Origin: Bacteroidales bacterium
GTDB lineage: Bacteria > Bacteroidota > Bacteroidia > Bacteroidales > UBA932
Length of the DNA stretch: 64,000 nt
Direction: 5' to 3'
Assembly (NCBI GenBank): GCA_017962025.1
Contig: JAGCWD010000109.1
Span: 1-64,000 of the forward strand
Positions 1 to 7,103 of the stretch are shown piece after piece (the stretch's first letter is position 1; the number at the start of each line of letters is the position of its first letter). Under the pieces are notes generated by a model, which was given only the letters and a program-made list of their open reading frames with translations, searched no databases and was not told the origin of the DNA. Made by a program: the position numbers and the translations under genes.

Positions 1-810
1 ATATGGGTCCAAAGCATTATCTTTTTCTATTTTGATAATTTGTTTTTTAGATGGCGAAATTGTAACACTTGTCTTGATGTCTCTTCTCTTCCCTTCAATG
101 AAATCGAATACAACATTCCCATCCAAATCATTCCATGCTAAAACCAAAAGATGCTGTCTATTTCTAGCAACTTGTAGATATCTTTTATCCGTAAAGGTCT
201 CATAGTTTTGTAACCTTACAAAGAAAGAAATGTGAGAATAGCACTGGATATCAAGATTGTTCATTATGTCGCCATTGATGGGTTCAAGTAATCTGCTGAT
301 ACCATTATTGGCACGTAAGATATTATCTCTCTTGAATAACACCGTCTCTTCATAGTTCAAATGCGTCCCCCTTTTTATTCCCCTTTTTACCAGGATATCT
401 GTTTTTAGTTTATAACAATTGTCAACCTTAAACTTAGGCAGATCTTTCAGAAGGAAGAGATACTTGTCCCAGATTTCTTCATAATCTGCAATGATGGACG
501 CCCCCTGAAGTTCATTCACCGTAAATTCAAGTACTGTTTGATTTTCCCCAACACTTTCATGTGAAGATTCCATACCAGCATACGTAGCCCTGAAGAAGCC
601 ACCTGTTATTTCCTTGTCGTCTGGAAGAATTACCATTCCTGTGGAGTCCGTACAACCTAAGTAGTCTTCTCCATGATAGACGAAAGCGTATTCTAACGGA
701 TCATCCTCTAATAGGACAATAATAGAACGTGTTTGTCCATATGACATGGATGATGAAGCAATTAGTAACCATCCTGCTATAAAAGAGATGACTTTAGAAC
801 CACCTTTCAT
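1..810 (-). CDS. Secreted protein of unknown function, 3' part outside window
   Basis: The minus-strand frame is open without a stop from an ATG at 808-810 to the window edge (270 codons), so the C-terminus is missing. The first ~25 residues look like a signal peptide (basic MKGGSK, hydrophobic core FIAGWLLIASS, then SYGQ). Residues ~27-95 resemble the small beta-sandwich of carboxypeptidase-regulatory-like domains (a YAFVYHGEDYLGCTDSTG stretch followed by a beta-rich run); this is inference from pattern only. The rest is polar with a mixed alpha/beta look. It lies in the same orientation as the next three secreted-protein genes. Function unknown; an exported periplasmic or surface protein is the safest statement. 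Confidence 0.75.
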   Translation of the reverse strand, partial: MKGGSKVISFIAGWLLIASSSMSYGQTRSIIVLLEDDPLEYAFVYHGEDYLGCTDSTGMVILPDDKEITGGFFRATYAGMESSHESVGENQTVLEFTVNELQGASIIADYEEIWDKYLFLLKDLPKFKVDNCYKLKTDILVKRGIKRGTHLNYEETVLFKRDNILRANNGISRLLEPINGDIMNNLDIQCYSHISFFVRLQNYETFTDKRYLQVARNRQHLLVLAWNDLDGNVVFDFIEGKRRDIKTSVTISPSKKQIIKIEKDNALDPY

Positions 811-957
811 ATTGTAATAATTAATGATTTATGAATAACACTCTAATTATTTAATCTTCAAAATGCATCTGCTCTATTATCAATTCGACTACAATCAAAC
901 CTCAATTCCTACAAAACAATCTCCCACCGAAGTGAGCGATAAACAAAAGCGGTAAAA

Positions 958-1491
958 CTAGAACTCAATACCAAATGAGAGTTTAGGCATGGCCAAGATT
1001 TTACTGCCTGTCCTGGACTCTCCCATAGGATGTAATATCATAGCTCCCAGGTCCAGGTTAAGGCCCAGCCCGTTTTTCAATCCCCAAGTCCAGCCAATTG
1101 TCGGCTCTACATATGGAGCATTTTTGAACTTAACGTCATAGTCTTTCTCATATGTGAACGAGTGAAGGACTCCTGCCTGGGCTCCGAATACAAATGTACT
1201 GGGTTTATCCTTCAAGTAATGGCGGTACTCCGTGAAAAGGGTTCCGAAATAGGGATTTAAATCACCATTTGGAAAAACAAAACCTCCGACTCCGGCACCG
1301 AGATAATTCTTGGTATCAAACATATAACCATGAGAGGTCTCGGCTCCGACCCAGACACCATAATGGTCTGTCACTGAAAAACTGCCCCGATATCCCTTAG
1401 AACGGTAATTGTTTGACTGTGCTGAAAGTGAAACACCAGTGATTCCGAGAATCAACATGGTAGCAATAATGATTCTACAATGCTTGTTCAT
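958..1491 (-). CDS. Small outer-membrane beta-barrel-like secreted protein
   Basis: 177 residues with a clear signal peptide (MNKHCRIIIATMLILGI, cleavage after SLSAQ at about residue 25). The mature part alternates hydrophobic and polar residues, is rich in Gly and aromatic residues, and ends FGIEF, a typical C-terminal barrel strand ending in Phe. This fits a small 8-strand outer-membrane barrel of the kind common in Bacteroidota. ATG start at 1491. It follows the 134-residue secreted gene on the same strand with a 24-base gap, so the two may be co-transcribed. The ligand or role is not visible. Confidence 0.75.
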   Translation of the reverse strand: MNKHCRIIIATMLILGITGVSLSAQSNNYRSKGYRGSFSVTDHYGVWVGAETSHGYMFDTKNYLGAGVGGFVFPNGDLNPYFGTLFTEYRHYLKDKPSTFVFGAQAGVLHSFTYEKDYDVKFKNAPYVEPTIGWTWGLKNGLGLNLDLGAMILHPMGESRTGSKILAMPKLSFGIEF

Positions 1492-1515
1492 AACTAATTA
1501 TTCTTTAATCGTTGA

Positions 1516-1920
1516 TTATTCTGATTTATGCTGTTCCTGATCCATCATATCCTTTGTTTTGAAATCAATGATATCGTTATCTTCATCGACTGTCTTGCTT
1601 AAGAGCCAACAGGTTATAGAACTGGAATCTGAAGAGTCCCTAGTAACATACGCCTGCACAAACTCCCATCCCAGTTTTGACATATAGTTTAACGCATCAA
1701 TCATTGAATTAAACTCGATAAGTTCCCCGTTCTCATCAATGAGACGATTGTCGGAAAAATGATTGGCCGTCTCCTGCCCAAAATCAATACGCACAGTGCA
1801 TTTTGTACTTAGCAATCGGTATGTTCTTCCTTGCACTATTTGACAATAAACCTTCCTCTGCGCATTTGCAGATATGATTGCCAAAACAAAAAAGGCAACA
1901 ATCAACAATATCCTCTTCAT
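1516..1920 (-). CDS. Small secreted protein of unknown function
   Basis: 134 residues beginning with a signal peptide (MKRILLIVAFFVLAIISANAQ). The mature protein contains VYCQIVQGRTYRLLSTKCTV and then ALNYMSKLGWEFVQAYV, a pattern seen in small Bacteroidota periplasmic proteins in which a 'GWE' helix-strand motif recurs. The C-terminus is acidic and polar. It lies directly upstream of the beta-barrel gene in the same direction. Its own upstream region is the ~560-bp non-coding stretch holding the 32-bp repeat arrays. Function unknown. Confidence 0.7.
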   Translation of the reverse strand: MKRILLIVAFFVLAIISANAQRKVYCQIVQGRTYRLLSTKCTVRIDFGQETANHFSDNRLIDENGELIEFNSMIDALNYMSKLGWEFVQAYVTRDSSDSSSITCWLLSKTVDEDNDIIDFKTKDMMDQEQHKSE

Positions 1921-1995
1921 GATAGTTCAGTATTATGGTTGATTCCTCTTCAATCAAAATGCATGCAAAAAAGAGGATTATTAAGGCCATTCTGA

Positions 1996-2219
1996 CATGG
2001 TATTGTCGAAGATAATTGTCAAAAAGGGCACAAACACACTTGAATTCCTTAAATTCAGGTTTGATTCATTGTCATTTCGTAGAAAAACAGGTTAAAACAA
2101 ACCTTGAATCATACAAAACATGGTTGAAATGAACCTGAATTCGTACAATTAACGGTAGAAACATACTCGATTTCATATGAAACAGAGTAGATAATTACTC
2201 TATTTCATACATTTCACCT
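1996..2219. repeat. Degenerate 32-bp tandem repeat array, block 1
   Basis: Reading on the plus strand, units start at 1996, 2028, 2060, 2092, 2124, 2156 and 2188, exactly 32 bp apart. Units typically begin TTTGAA or TTGAAA, carry AACCT at unit positions 9-13, an ATTCGTACA-like core in the middle, and end AAAACAGG. Individual copies are diverged, but the phase never slips. The first two units are the weakest matches. The block lies upstream of the minus-strand gene at 1516-1920 and contains no convincing ORF. The same unit recurs at 19009-19136. Period and phasing were counted by hand from the sequence; function is unknown. Confidence 0.8.
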
Positions 2220-2230
2220 CATTTAAATGT

Positions 2231-2423
2231 TGTTGTCCAGGTATGTTCAGCATAATTAATTCTGTCGTCCAGCACCTTTCGACAAATTAAATATTGTCGG
2301 AAGGTCGTGTTCAACAAAATAAATGTTGTCGACCAGTATCATTCAGCAGAATTATTATTGTCGATCGGGAGTGATCACCAATTTAATTGTTGTTGTCAAG
2401 CATAGTCAAGCAACATTATTATC
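2231..2423. repeat. Degenerate 32-bp tandem repeat array, block 2 (TGTCG units)
   Basis: Six units begin TGTCG or TGTTG at 2231, 2263, 2295, 2327, 2359 and 2391. All are 32 bp long except the last, which is 33 bp, and a partial seventh begins at 2424. Units share a TTCAGCA- or TTCAACA-like middle and an AT-rich AATTAAT or AATAAAT tail. Because the middle (ATTC, then AATTA) resembles the core of block 1, the two blocks may be diverged members of one family shifted in phase. Together with block 1 this fills nearly the whole 1921-2484 intergenic region. No ORF or terminator explains it. Confidence 0.75.
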
Positions 2424-2484
2424 TGTCGCACGCAAGCACAAACACTCAGATTCAAGCCTCCCTGCAAAGAATAGTTAATGGAAA

Positions 2485-3147
2485 TTAGAAACTGTAACCA
2501 AGATGCAGCCTTAACGAAGGGGAAAGAGCCTTTTGAACTTTTGTACAGTAGATAGGATTATTATCTTCACCTCTTTTCTCCCAACCTTTGATGTATTTGG
2601 TATTTTGCAACATTACCCCCAGACTTATAAATAAATCGTTGCCGAAATTCCAACCTATCTGAGGTTCAATAAACAAACCAGACGTCTTATATGATCCATC
2701 ATAATCCTTATAAGTATCAGGATAACCCACAGGTATTTCTTTTGCAACATGATGAACGTTGAATGAATAACCTGCATCAATTAAAGCGAAACTTCGTTCC
2801 CATTGATTGGTTTTGACTCGCAAAAAGAGAGGAAGTATCACCTCCCTGGAGTAAATGGATTCTTCAGGACAATATGGTGAGAAACCTAAAGATGGGCCTT
2901 TCCAGTCAAATCTCACAGAATTTGAGAATACTATACCCAGCCCTCCTCCGATATCAACGAAAGGCGATTTGTATAACCTGACGATATCAGCACCAATGGA
3001 ATACTCAGGACCATTAAACAATCTATAGCCGCCAATAGCTGTCTCGATACTCCAACTGCCTTTCCCTTGTGCCCAACCAGTTATTGAAGTCAAGAACAAA
3101 AGAAAGCTTATTATATAATAAGTAATTATCGTTATTCTACGATTCAT
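2485..3147 (-). CDS. Outer-membrane beta-barrel-like secreted protein
   Basis: 220 residues with a signal peptide (YYIISFLLFLTSITGWAQ, cleavage near residue 27). The mature part has repeated amphipathic strands rich in Gly, Tyr and Phe (for example YSIGADIVRLY, FIEPQIGWNFGND, LSPSLRLHLGYSF) and ends in Phe, typical of an outer-membrane barrel. ATG start at 3147. The region upstream (3163-3261) is a near copy of the region upstream of the serpin at 3294-4565, so the two genes are probably controlled in the same way. Specific role unknown. Confidence 0.75.
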   Translation of the reverse strand: MNRRITIITYYIISFLLFLTSITGWAQGKGSWSIETAIGGYRLFNGPEYSIGADIVRLYKSPFVDIGGGLGIVFSNSVRFDWKGPSLGFSPYCPEESIYSREVILPLFLRVKTNQWERSFALIDAGYSFNVHHVAKEIPVGYPDTYKDYDGSYKTSGLFIEPQIGWNFGNDLFISLGVMLQNTKYIKGWEKRGEDNNPIYCTKVQKALSPSLRLHLGYSF

Positions 3148-3162
3148 GGTTATAGTTAATTA

Positions 3163-3261
3163 AAAACGATTAAAAGATGTCGTTAATTTAATCAAAATTA
3201 TTCTTATGCAAATAATTAAGATACGTTATTTACGTACAAACACTCAGATTTAAGCCCCCCT
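3163..3261 (-). repeat. Duplicated upstream region, copy 1
   Basis: About 100 bp, from AAAACGATTAAAAGATGTCG through ACTCAGATTTAAGCCCCCCT, closely matched at 4606-4718. Both copies sit immediately upstream of minus-strand genes for secreted proteins. Each contains an imperfect palindrome of the form TACGT(T/A)A.TTACGTA. The distal part (CGTACAAACACTCAGATTT) also occurs in altered form at 2436-2463 and resembles the core of the 32-bp repeat units. A shared promoter or operator region is the simplest reading. Confidence 0.65.
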
Positions 3262-3293
3262 AACCAAAACCGGGAAAGAATAACTAGTACAAC

Positions 3294-4565
3294 TTATTGT
3301 CCTGTGTATTGCCCAATGAAGAAGATTGCGCCTGTACTAACTTCTCTAATTGAGAACAAGAATGGATGATCTGCATGAAATTGCATCTCTGGCATTTCAT
3401 TGGAAGCAGCAGGGCCTGTTATTAAATTCAATTTCACAACAGATGCAGAGGCAGCCTCTGTACCTTTCTCATCCATCATGAACTTAGTTTTTTGATAAAC
3501 TTCTTCAATAAAAACTCCTTTATCATCCGTCATTCTGGAAAAATCAGCTGATGACTTGAATGCTGAATGTATACCCATTCCTATTAAGGCAGATTTAAGG
3601 TCTGCCGTATATTCGCTTTCAAAAGAAGGAACTTCTAAATCAACTTTGTACATACGCAGATTCTCAACGATATCGTTCCACGTGTACGGAGATAGATAAT
3701 CTGTCACATCGGCCAAATCATGTCCCTGCTCTGGAAGCAAAATAAACATCTGATATGCCCCATTTCCATAATCCATTCGTAAAATTTTACATAAACCAGG
3801 TACTGTCCCCGCCATAAAAGAACCATTTTGTCTCATCATTTTAACTGGCTGTGTTTCCCCGGCTAAAGTATAGAACTTTTTTGTGGTAGTGTTCTTTTTG
3901 TTGAAGCGATTTGCCCAAATCCCCTTGAAATACAAAGCATTAATAAAATATGCATAACCTTCAGCTCTCTTATTTAGGAGTTCTGGAATCATCCCTTGTG
4001 TCTTATTATTACACCAACTATTTATTAAAAATCTAACGTCCTCTTTCGAAAAACTATTATGAGAAACAAATGCATCATAGCTAGATTCCAGATTCTTTAT
4101 AAAATCAGCTTTAATGGAACATATATCATCGTTAAATATAGCAGAATTGGCAAAACTAACGACCGTTGATGGATCAATTGCAGACGATTCAGCCAACATC
4201 GTTTTGCAGAACTCATTCAATTCCCCTATCGTAGAACTGGAGTAGCCTAATACTTTTTCGATTTCTGTCTTTGTCTCATTAAAAGAACCATTATCTATCA
4301 TTCCAAGAGCCATAGTCACACTAAGAGGAGATATTACAACAGTCCTATCACGTTTATTTTGAGAAACATGTTTGAATAATTCAAAAGAGAAATCTAGATT
4401 CTTCGAAACGAACTCACTTTGCGCCCTAGTAAGCACAATATCTTTCCTTGGAGCAAGGTTATTTTGAGAGACTATGTCTTCTGGTTGACAAGCCCAAATA
4501 ACGACAGTGTAAAAAGCTATTGTCGCTATGATAGAAAATAAACTTCTAATATGGTTCAATCTCAT
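3294..4565 (-). CDS. Serpin-family lipoprotein (protease inhibitor)
   Basis: 423 residues. The N-terminus is a lipoprotein signal with a lipobox-like VIWAC ending at about residue 26, so the protein is probably membrane- or surface-anchored. The serpin fold is plain: FSFELFKHVSQN near residue 58, VVISPLSVTMALGM near 76, FINALYFKGIWANRF near 210, a hinge-like DEKGTEAASASV and the C-terminal HPFLFSIREVSTGAIFFIGQ. Serpins trap serine or cysteine proteases through a reactive loop, here after the hinge and before MPEMQFHADHPF. A second serpin lies at 21548-22789. Low GC relative to the central loci. The target protease is unknown. Confidence 0.93.
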   Translation of the reverse strand: MRLNHIRSLFSIIATIAFYTVVIWACQPEDIVSQNNLAPRKDIVLTRAQSEFVSKNLDFSFELFKHVSQNKRDRTVVISPLSVTMALGMIDNGSFNETKTEIEKVLGYSSSTIGELNEFCKTMLAESSAIDPSTVVSFANSAIFNDDICSIKADFIKNLESSYDAFVSHNSFSKEDVRFLINSWCNNKTQGMIPELLNKRAEGYAYFINALYFKGIWANRFNKKNTTTKKFYTLAGETQPVKMMRQNGSFMAGTVPGLCKILRMDYGNGAYQMFILLPEQGHDLADVTDYLSPYTWNDIVENLRMYKVDLEVPSFESEYTADLKSALIGMGIHSAFKSSADFSRMTDDKGVFIEEVYQKTKFMMDEKGTEAASASVVKLNLITGPAASNEMPEMQFHADHPFLFSIREVSTGAIFFIGQYTGQ

Positions 4566-4605
4566 ACGTCAATAACATATTATAATAATACGGAATCCCA
4601 TCATT

Positions 4606-4718
4606 AAAACGATTAAAAGATGTCGCTAATTTAATCATTAATAATTATTATACAAATGATATTATACAAATGATTAAGATACGTAATTAACGTACAAACA
4701 CTCAGATTTAAGCCCCCC
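4606..4718 (-). repeat. Duplicated upstream region, copy 2
   Basis: Near copy of 3163-3261. It shares the AAAACGATTAAAAGATGTCG start, a TACGTAATTAACGTA imperfect palindrome and the CGTACAAACACTCAGATTT end. It differs by an internal AT-rich duplication (ATTATACAAATGAT appears twice in succession). It lies upstream of the minus-strand serpin gene. The remaining bases up to 4805 show no clear feature. Confidence 0.65.
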
Positions 4719-4805
4719 TCCCATCACGAGATTGGGGATTCAGATTCCAGAGGAGACTTTACCGGGGTAGGGTCAACTCTTTTAATTTCTAAAAACTATT
4801 CTACT

Positions 4806-5309
4806 ATGATCATTAACATTATTCTTTGAATCCTGATGGTACTGGCCATCATCGGATTCCTGAACTCTGTCAGGATTGAATGAACAGAGAAACGCAACTC
4901 CTCAGAGTTCGCTGTCAAGTGACTTATGAAAAAACTCTCAAAGGAAGGGGCCACCAACATCATCCATGCGAACGAGACGGGAATAACCTTCGTCGGCAAT
5001 GACACATTCTATTACCTGGACTGACATCAAGAACCGGTGACCACTCTCTATGCGGTTTACCAGTTGGATGAGTGCGTCGATCTGGAGAAAGCCCGAGCGG
5101 TCGCATTCATGCTGTCATCTTCCTGCGAGGCACTGTCAATCCAGATAAAGGACTCCGGAGAGATCATCCTGGGATGCACCACGATCATTCCTGACGCGAA
5201 GTCTCTGTGGGCGGTCACTCCTTACATGCTAGGATTCCTCGACAAGGCGCTGGAACTGTTCACCCGTCAGTACGAGAAGGACAACGACTCCAAGGAAGAG
5301 TCCAATTAA
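4806..5309 (+). CDS. Membrane protein gene read through four TGA codons (recoded or mutated)
   Basis: One uninterrupted frame runs from ATG at 4806 to TAA at 5307-5309 if four in-frame TGA codons (4827, 4881, 4920, 5022) are read as an amino acid. With Trp there, the product is ~167 residues: a hydrophobic N-terminal anchor (IILwILMVLAIIGFL, residues ~6-20), then a charged soluble domain (EwTEKRNSS, FAVKwLMKKL, FYYLDwHQEP). The part after 5037 alone is a 90-residue ORF starting with GTG. That part contains one TGG codon. There is no frameshift. It precedes the recombination module and is followed by a terminator. Either a TGA=Trp gene from a recoded element, or a gene with several TGG-to-TGA changes. 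Function unknown. Confidence 0.55.
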
Positions 5310-5342
5310 GTCAGTCATATTCCAATTAAGGCAGAGGCAAGT

Positions 5343-5370
5343 CGATCAGATCTCCTGGTCGGCTTTTTCT
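5343..5370 (+). terminator. Rho-independent terminator
   Basis: Hairpin CGATCAG / CTGGTCG (one G-T pair) with a short loop, followed by GCTTTTTCT. It lies between the TGA-containing gene and the DUF1071 gene and separates their transcripts on the plus strand. Confidence 0.65.
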
Positions 5371-5403
5371 GTATATGTTCAACCCTATAATCATTTAATC
5401 ACT

Positions 5404-5919
5404 ATGCAAGAAAACAATGTTTTCTCCGTGCTCAATGCAATCAACTGCAATGAGCACACGGAGAGGAAGGGCTCGCTCACCTACCTCTCCTGGGCGTGGG
5501 CGTGGCAGATGGTGAAGACGCACTTCCCCGAAGCCACGTACACCATCTACGAGAATCCCGAAGGATGGAACTACTTCACCGACGGGAAAAGCTGCTGGGT
5601 GAAGACCGGAGTCTCCATCCAGGGTATCGAGCACATCGAATACCTCCCCGTGATGGACACTCGTAACCAGTCCATCCCACTCGAGAGGGTGACCAGTTTC
5701 GATGTCAACCGTTCCATCCAGCGCTCACTCACCAAGGCCTGTGCACGTCACGGCCTCGGACTCTACATCTATGCCGGAGAGGACCTGCCGGATTCCGCTG
5801 AGAGACAACCTACGGTTCAGCAACCGGCATCACAGCAATCCGCTCCTCAAAGGCAGGCACCTGCTTACCAGTCATCATCATGGAGGCAGTCAAGGAGCCA
5901 GTATTACCAGCAACAGTAA
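5404..5919 (+). CDS. DUF1071/Sak-like single-strand annealing protein
   Basis: 171 residues. The N-terminal ~125 residues match the DUF1071 (Sak-type, RAD52-like) pattern: KGSLTYLSWAWAWQMVK, then YTIYENPEGWNYFTDG, then VTSFDVNRSIQRSLTKA and CARHGLGLYIYAGEDLP. Such proteins bind single-stranded DNA and anneal complementary strands in phage and mobile-element recombination. The last ~40 residues are a Gln/Ser-rich, probably disordered tail. Trp is encoded by TGG here, unlike the gene just upstream. It is the first gene of a plus-strand set (DUF3871, UvrD-like helicase, RadC, Ssb) that together form a recombination/repair module. Confidence 0.85.
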   Translation: MQENNVFSVLNAINCNEHTERKGSLTYLSWAWAWQMVKTHFPEATYTIYENPEGWNYFTDGKSCWVKTGVSIQGIEHIEYLPVMDTRNQSIPLERVTSFDVNRSIQRSLTKACARHGLGLYIYAGEDLPDSAERQPTVQQPASQQSAPQRQAPAYQSSSWRQSRSQYYQQQ

Positions 5920-5955
5920 CAACAGTTAAAGTCAACCATCAAATCATTCAACATC

Positions 5956-7005
5956 ATGGAAACATCAATCCAAAGAACAGCCAATAACAACGTGTTCATC
6001 CCTGTAATCCGCAAGTCGGAGAACGTCTCACCCGTCGTCGTACCTTACCTGGTGCCACAGGCAGTCCCTGCCCCCAAGAAGGAGATCCGCAACCTTCCAT
6101 TCATCGAGGCGAACACCAAGGAAGTCACCCTCTCCCATGTGAAGGACGACTGCATCATTCCCGTGTTCTCCAAGGACAACGAGGTGACCATCTCCCACCA
6201 GAGTTTTATCGATTCCGTCCTCTCTGCTGCACAGACAGTATTCCCTAGGGAGGACATATCGGATCCGGTAATCAGGGTCTCCCACGTCGTCAAGGGAAGG
6301 ATCCCGGAGGCGATACATAAACCAGTCTCTCAGTTATTGGAGAGTGACAAGACCATCTATTATGAAAGGATGATGTTCTGCATCGAGATACCTTCGATCC
6401 ATCAGGACATCGACGGGTGCAGGCTCAATCTCACCATCGGAGGAGTCCGGGCCTACAACGAACAGAACCTCTATTCCCGCAAGGCACCCGAGAAGTTCAG
6501 GATCTTCATCGGGTTCAAGAACATGGTCTGCTGCAACCTCTGCGTCTCCACGGATGGGTACAAGGCGTCACTCCGTGTGATGGATCCCGATGCCCTGCTC
6601 AGCGCTGCGTCCGAACTGTTCCGGTCTTATGACATGGAAAGGCATCTCACACAGATGGCTGCTTTCAGGGAATGCCGGATGAGTGAATCGCAGTTCGCAC
6701 AGTTCCTCGGTAAGTGCAGGCTTTACCAGTACCTGCCGTCCAGTCGGAAGAAGCAGCTTCCCGAACTGCTGATGACGGACACGCAGGTCGGACTGGTCGC
6801 AAAGTCCTACCTCGAAGATCCTGATTTCGGGAGGGATGATGCGAACACCATCTCACTCTGGAAAGTGTTCAACCTCCTCACAGGGGCGAACAAGTCATCC
6901 TACATCGACAACTTCCTCGACCGGGCTGAGAACGCAACCGCCCTCACCTCGGGACTGTGCATGGCCCTTTACGGGGATCCCGAGTATTCCTGGTTCCTCT
7001 CATAA
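5956..7005 (+). CDS. DUF3871-family protein
   Basis: 349 residues, cytosolic, no signal or membrane segment. The pattern (SHVVKGRIPEAIHKP, YYERMMFCIEIPS, LNLTIGGVRAYNEQNLYSRK, FKIFIGFKNMVCCNLC-like stretch, TQMAAFRECRMSESQFAQFLG) is that of DUF3871, a Bacteroidota family found on integrated elements next to DUF1071, RadC and Ssb genes. No catalytic motif is evident. The repeated company of ssDNA-handling genes suggests a role in element replication or recombination, which is inference. ATG start 36 bases after the preceding stop; GC-richer than the cargo downstream. Confidence 0.8.
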   Translation: METSIQRTANNNVFIPVIRKSENVSPVVVPYLVPQAVPAPKKEIRNLPFIEANTKEVTLSHVKDDCIIPVFSKDNEVTISHQSFIDSVLSAAQTVFPREDISDPVIRVSHVVKGRIPEAIHKPVSQLLESDKTIYYERMMFCIEIPSIHQDIDGCRLNLTIGGVRAYNEQNLYSRKAPEKFRIFIGFKNMVCCNLCVSTDGYKASLRVMDPDALLSAASELFRSYDMERHLTQMAAFRECRMSESQFAQFLGKCRLYQYLPSSRKKQLPELLMTDTQVGLVAKSYLEDPDFGRDDANTISLWKVFNLLTGANKSSYIDNFLDRAENATALTSGLCMALYGDPEYSWFLS

Positions 7006-7103
7006 CGGATCAGTATTCCATATTCACATACAACAACCTGTAAACACGCTCTCCTTTCCCATTTCGGGACCGGGGGGCGTGTTTGCGTTAATACACATTC
7101 ATC

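Noticed and set aside
1996..2423. CRISPR array
   Set aside because: There is a constant 32-bp period but no conserved repeat alternating with unique spacers, and no cas gene in the window.
2041..2423. Integron attC array
   Set aside because: No integrase gene, no conserved RYYYAAC/GTTRRRY core sites and no cassettes between the units.
4796..5005. 69-codon minus-strand ORF
   Set aside because: Antisense to the TGA-containing plus-strand frame; it stays open partly because TGA there reads TCA on the other strand, and it has no recognisable features.
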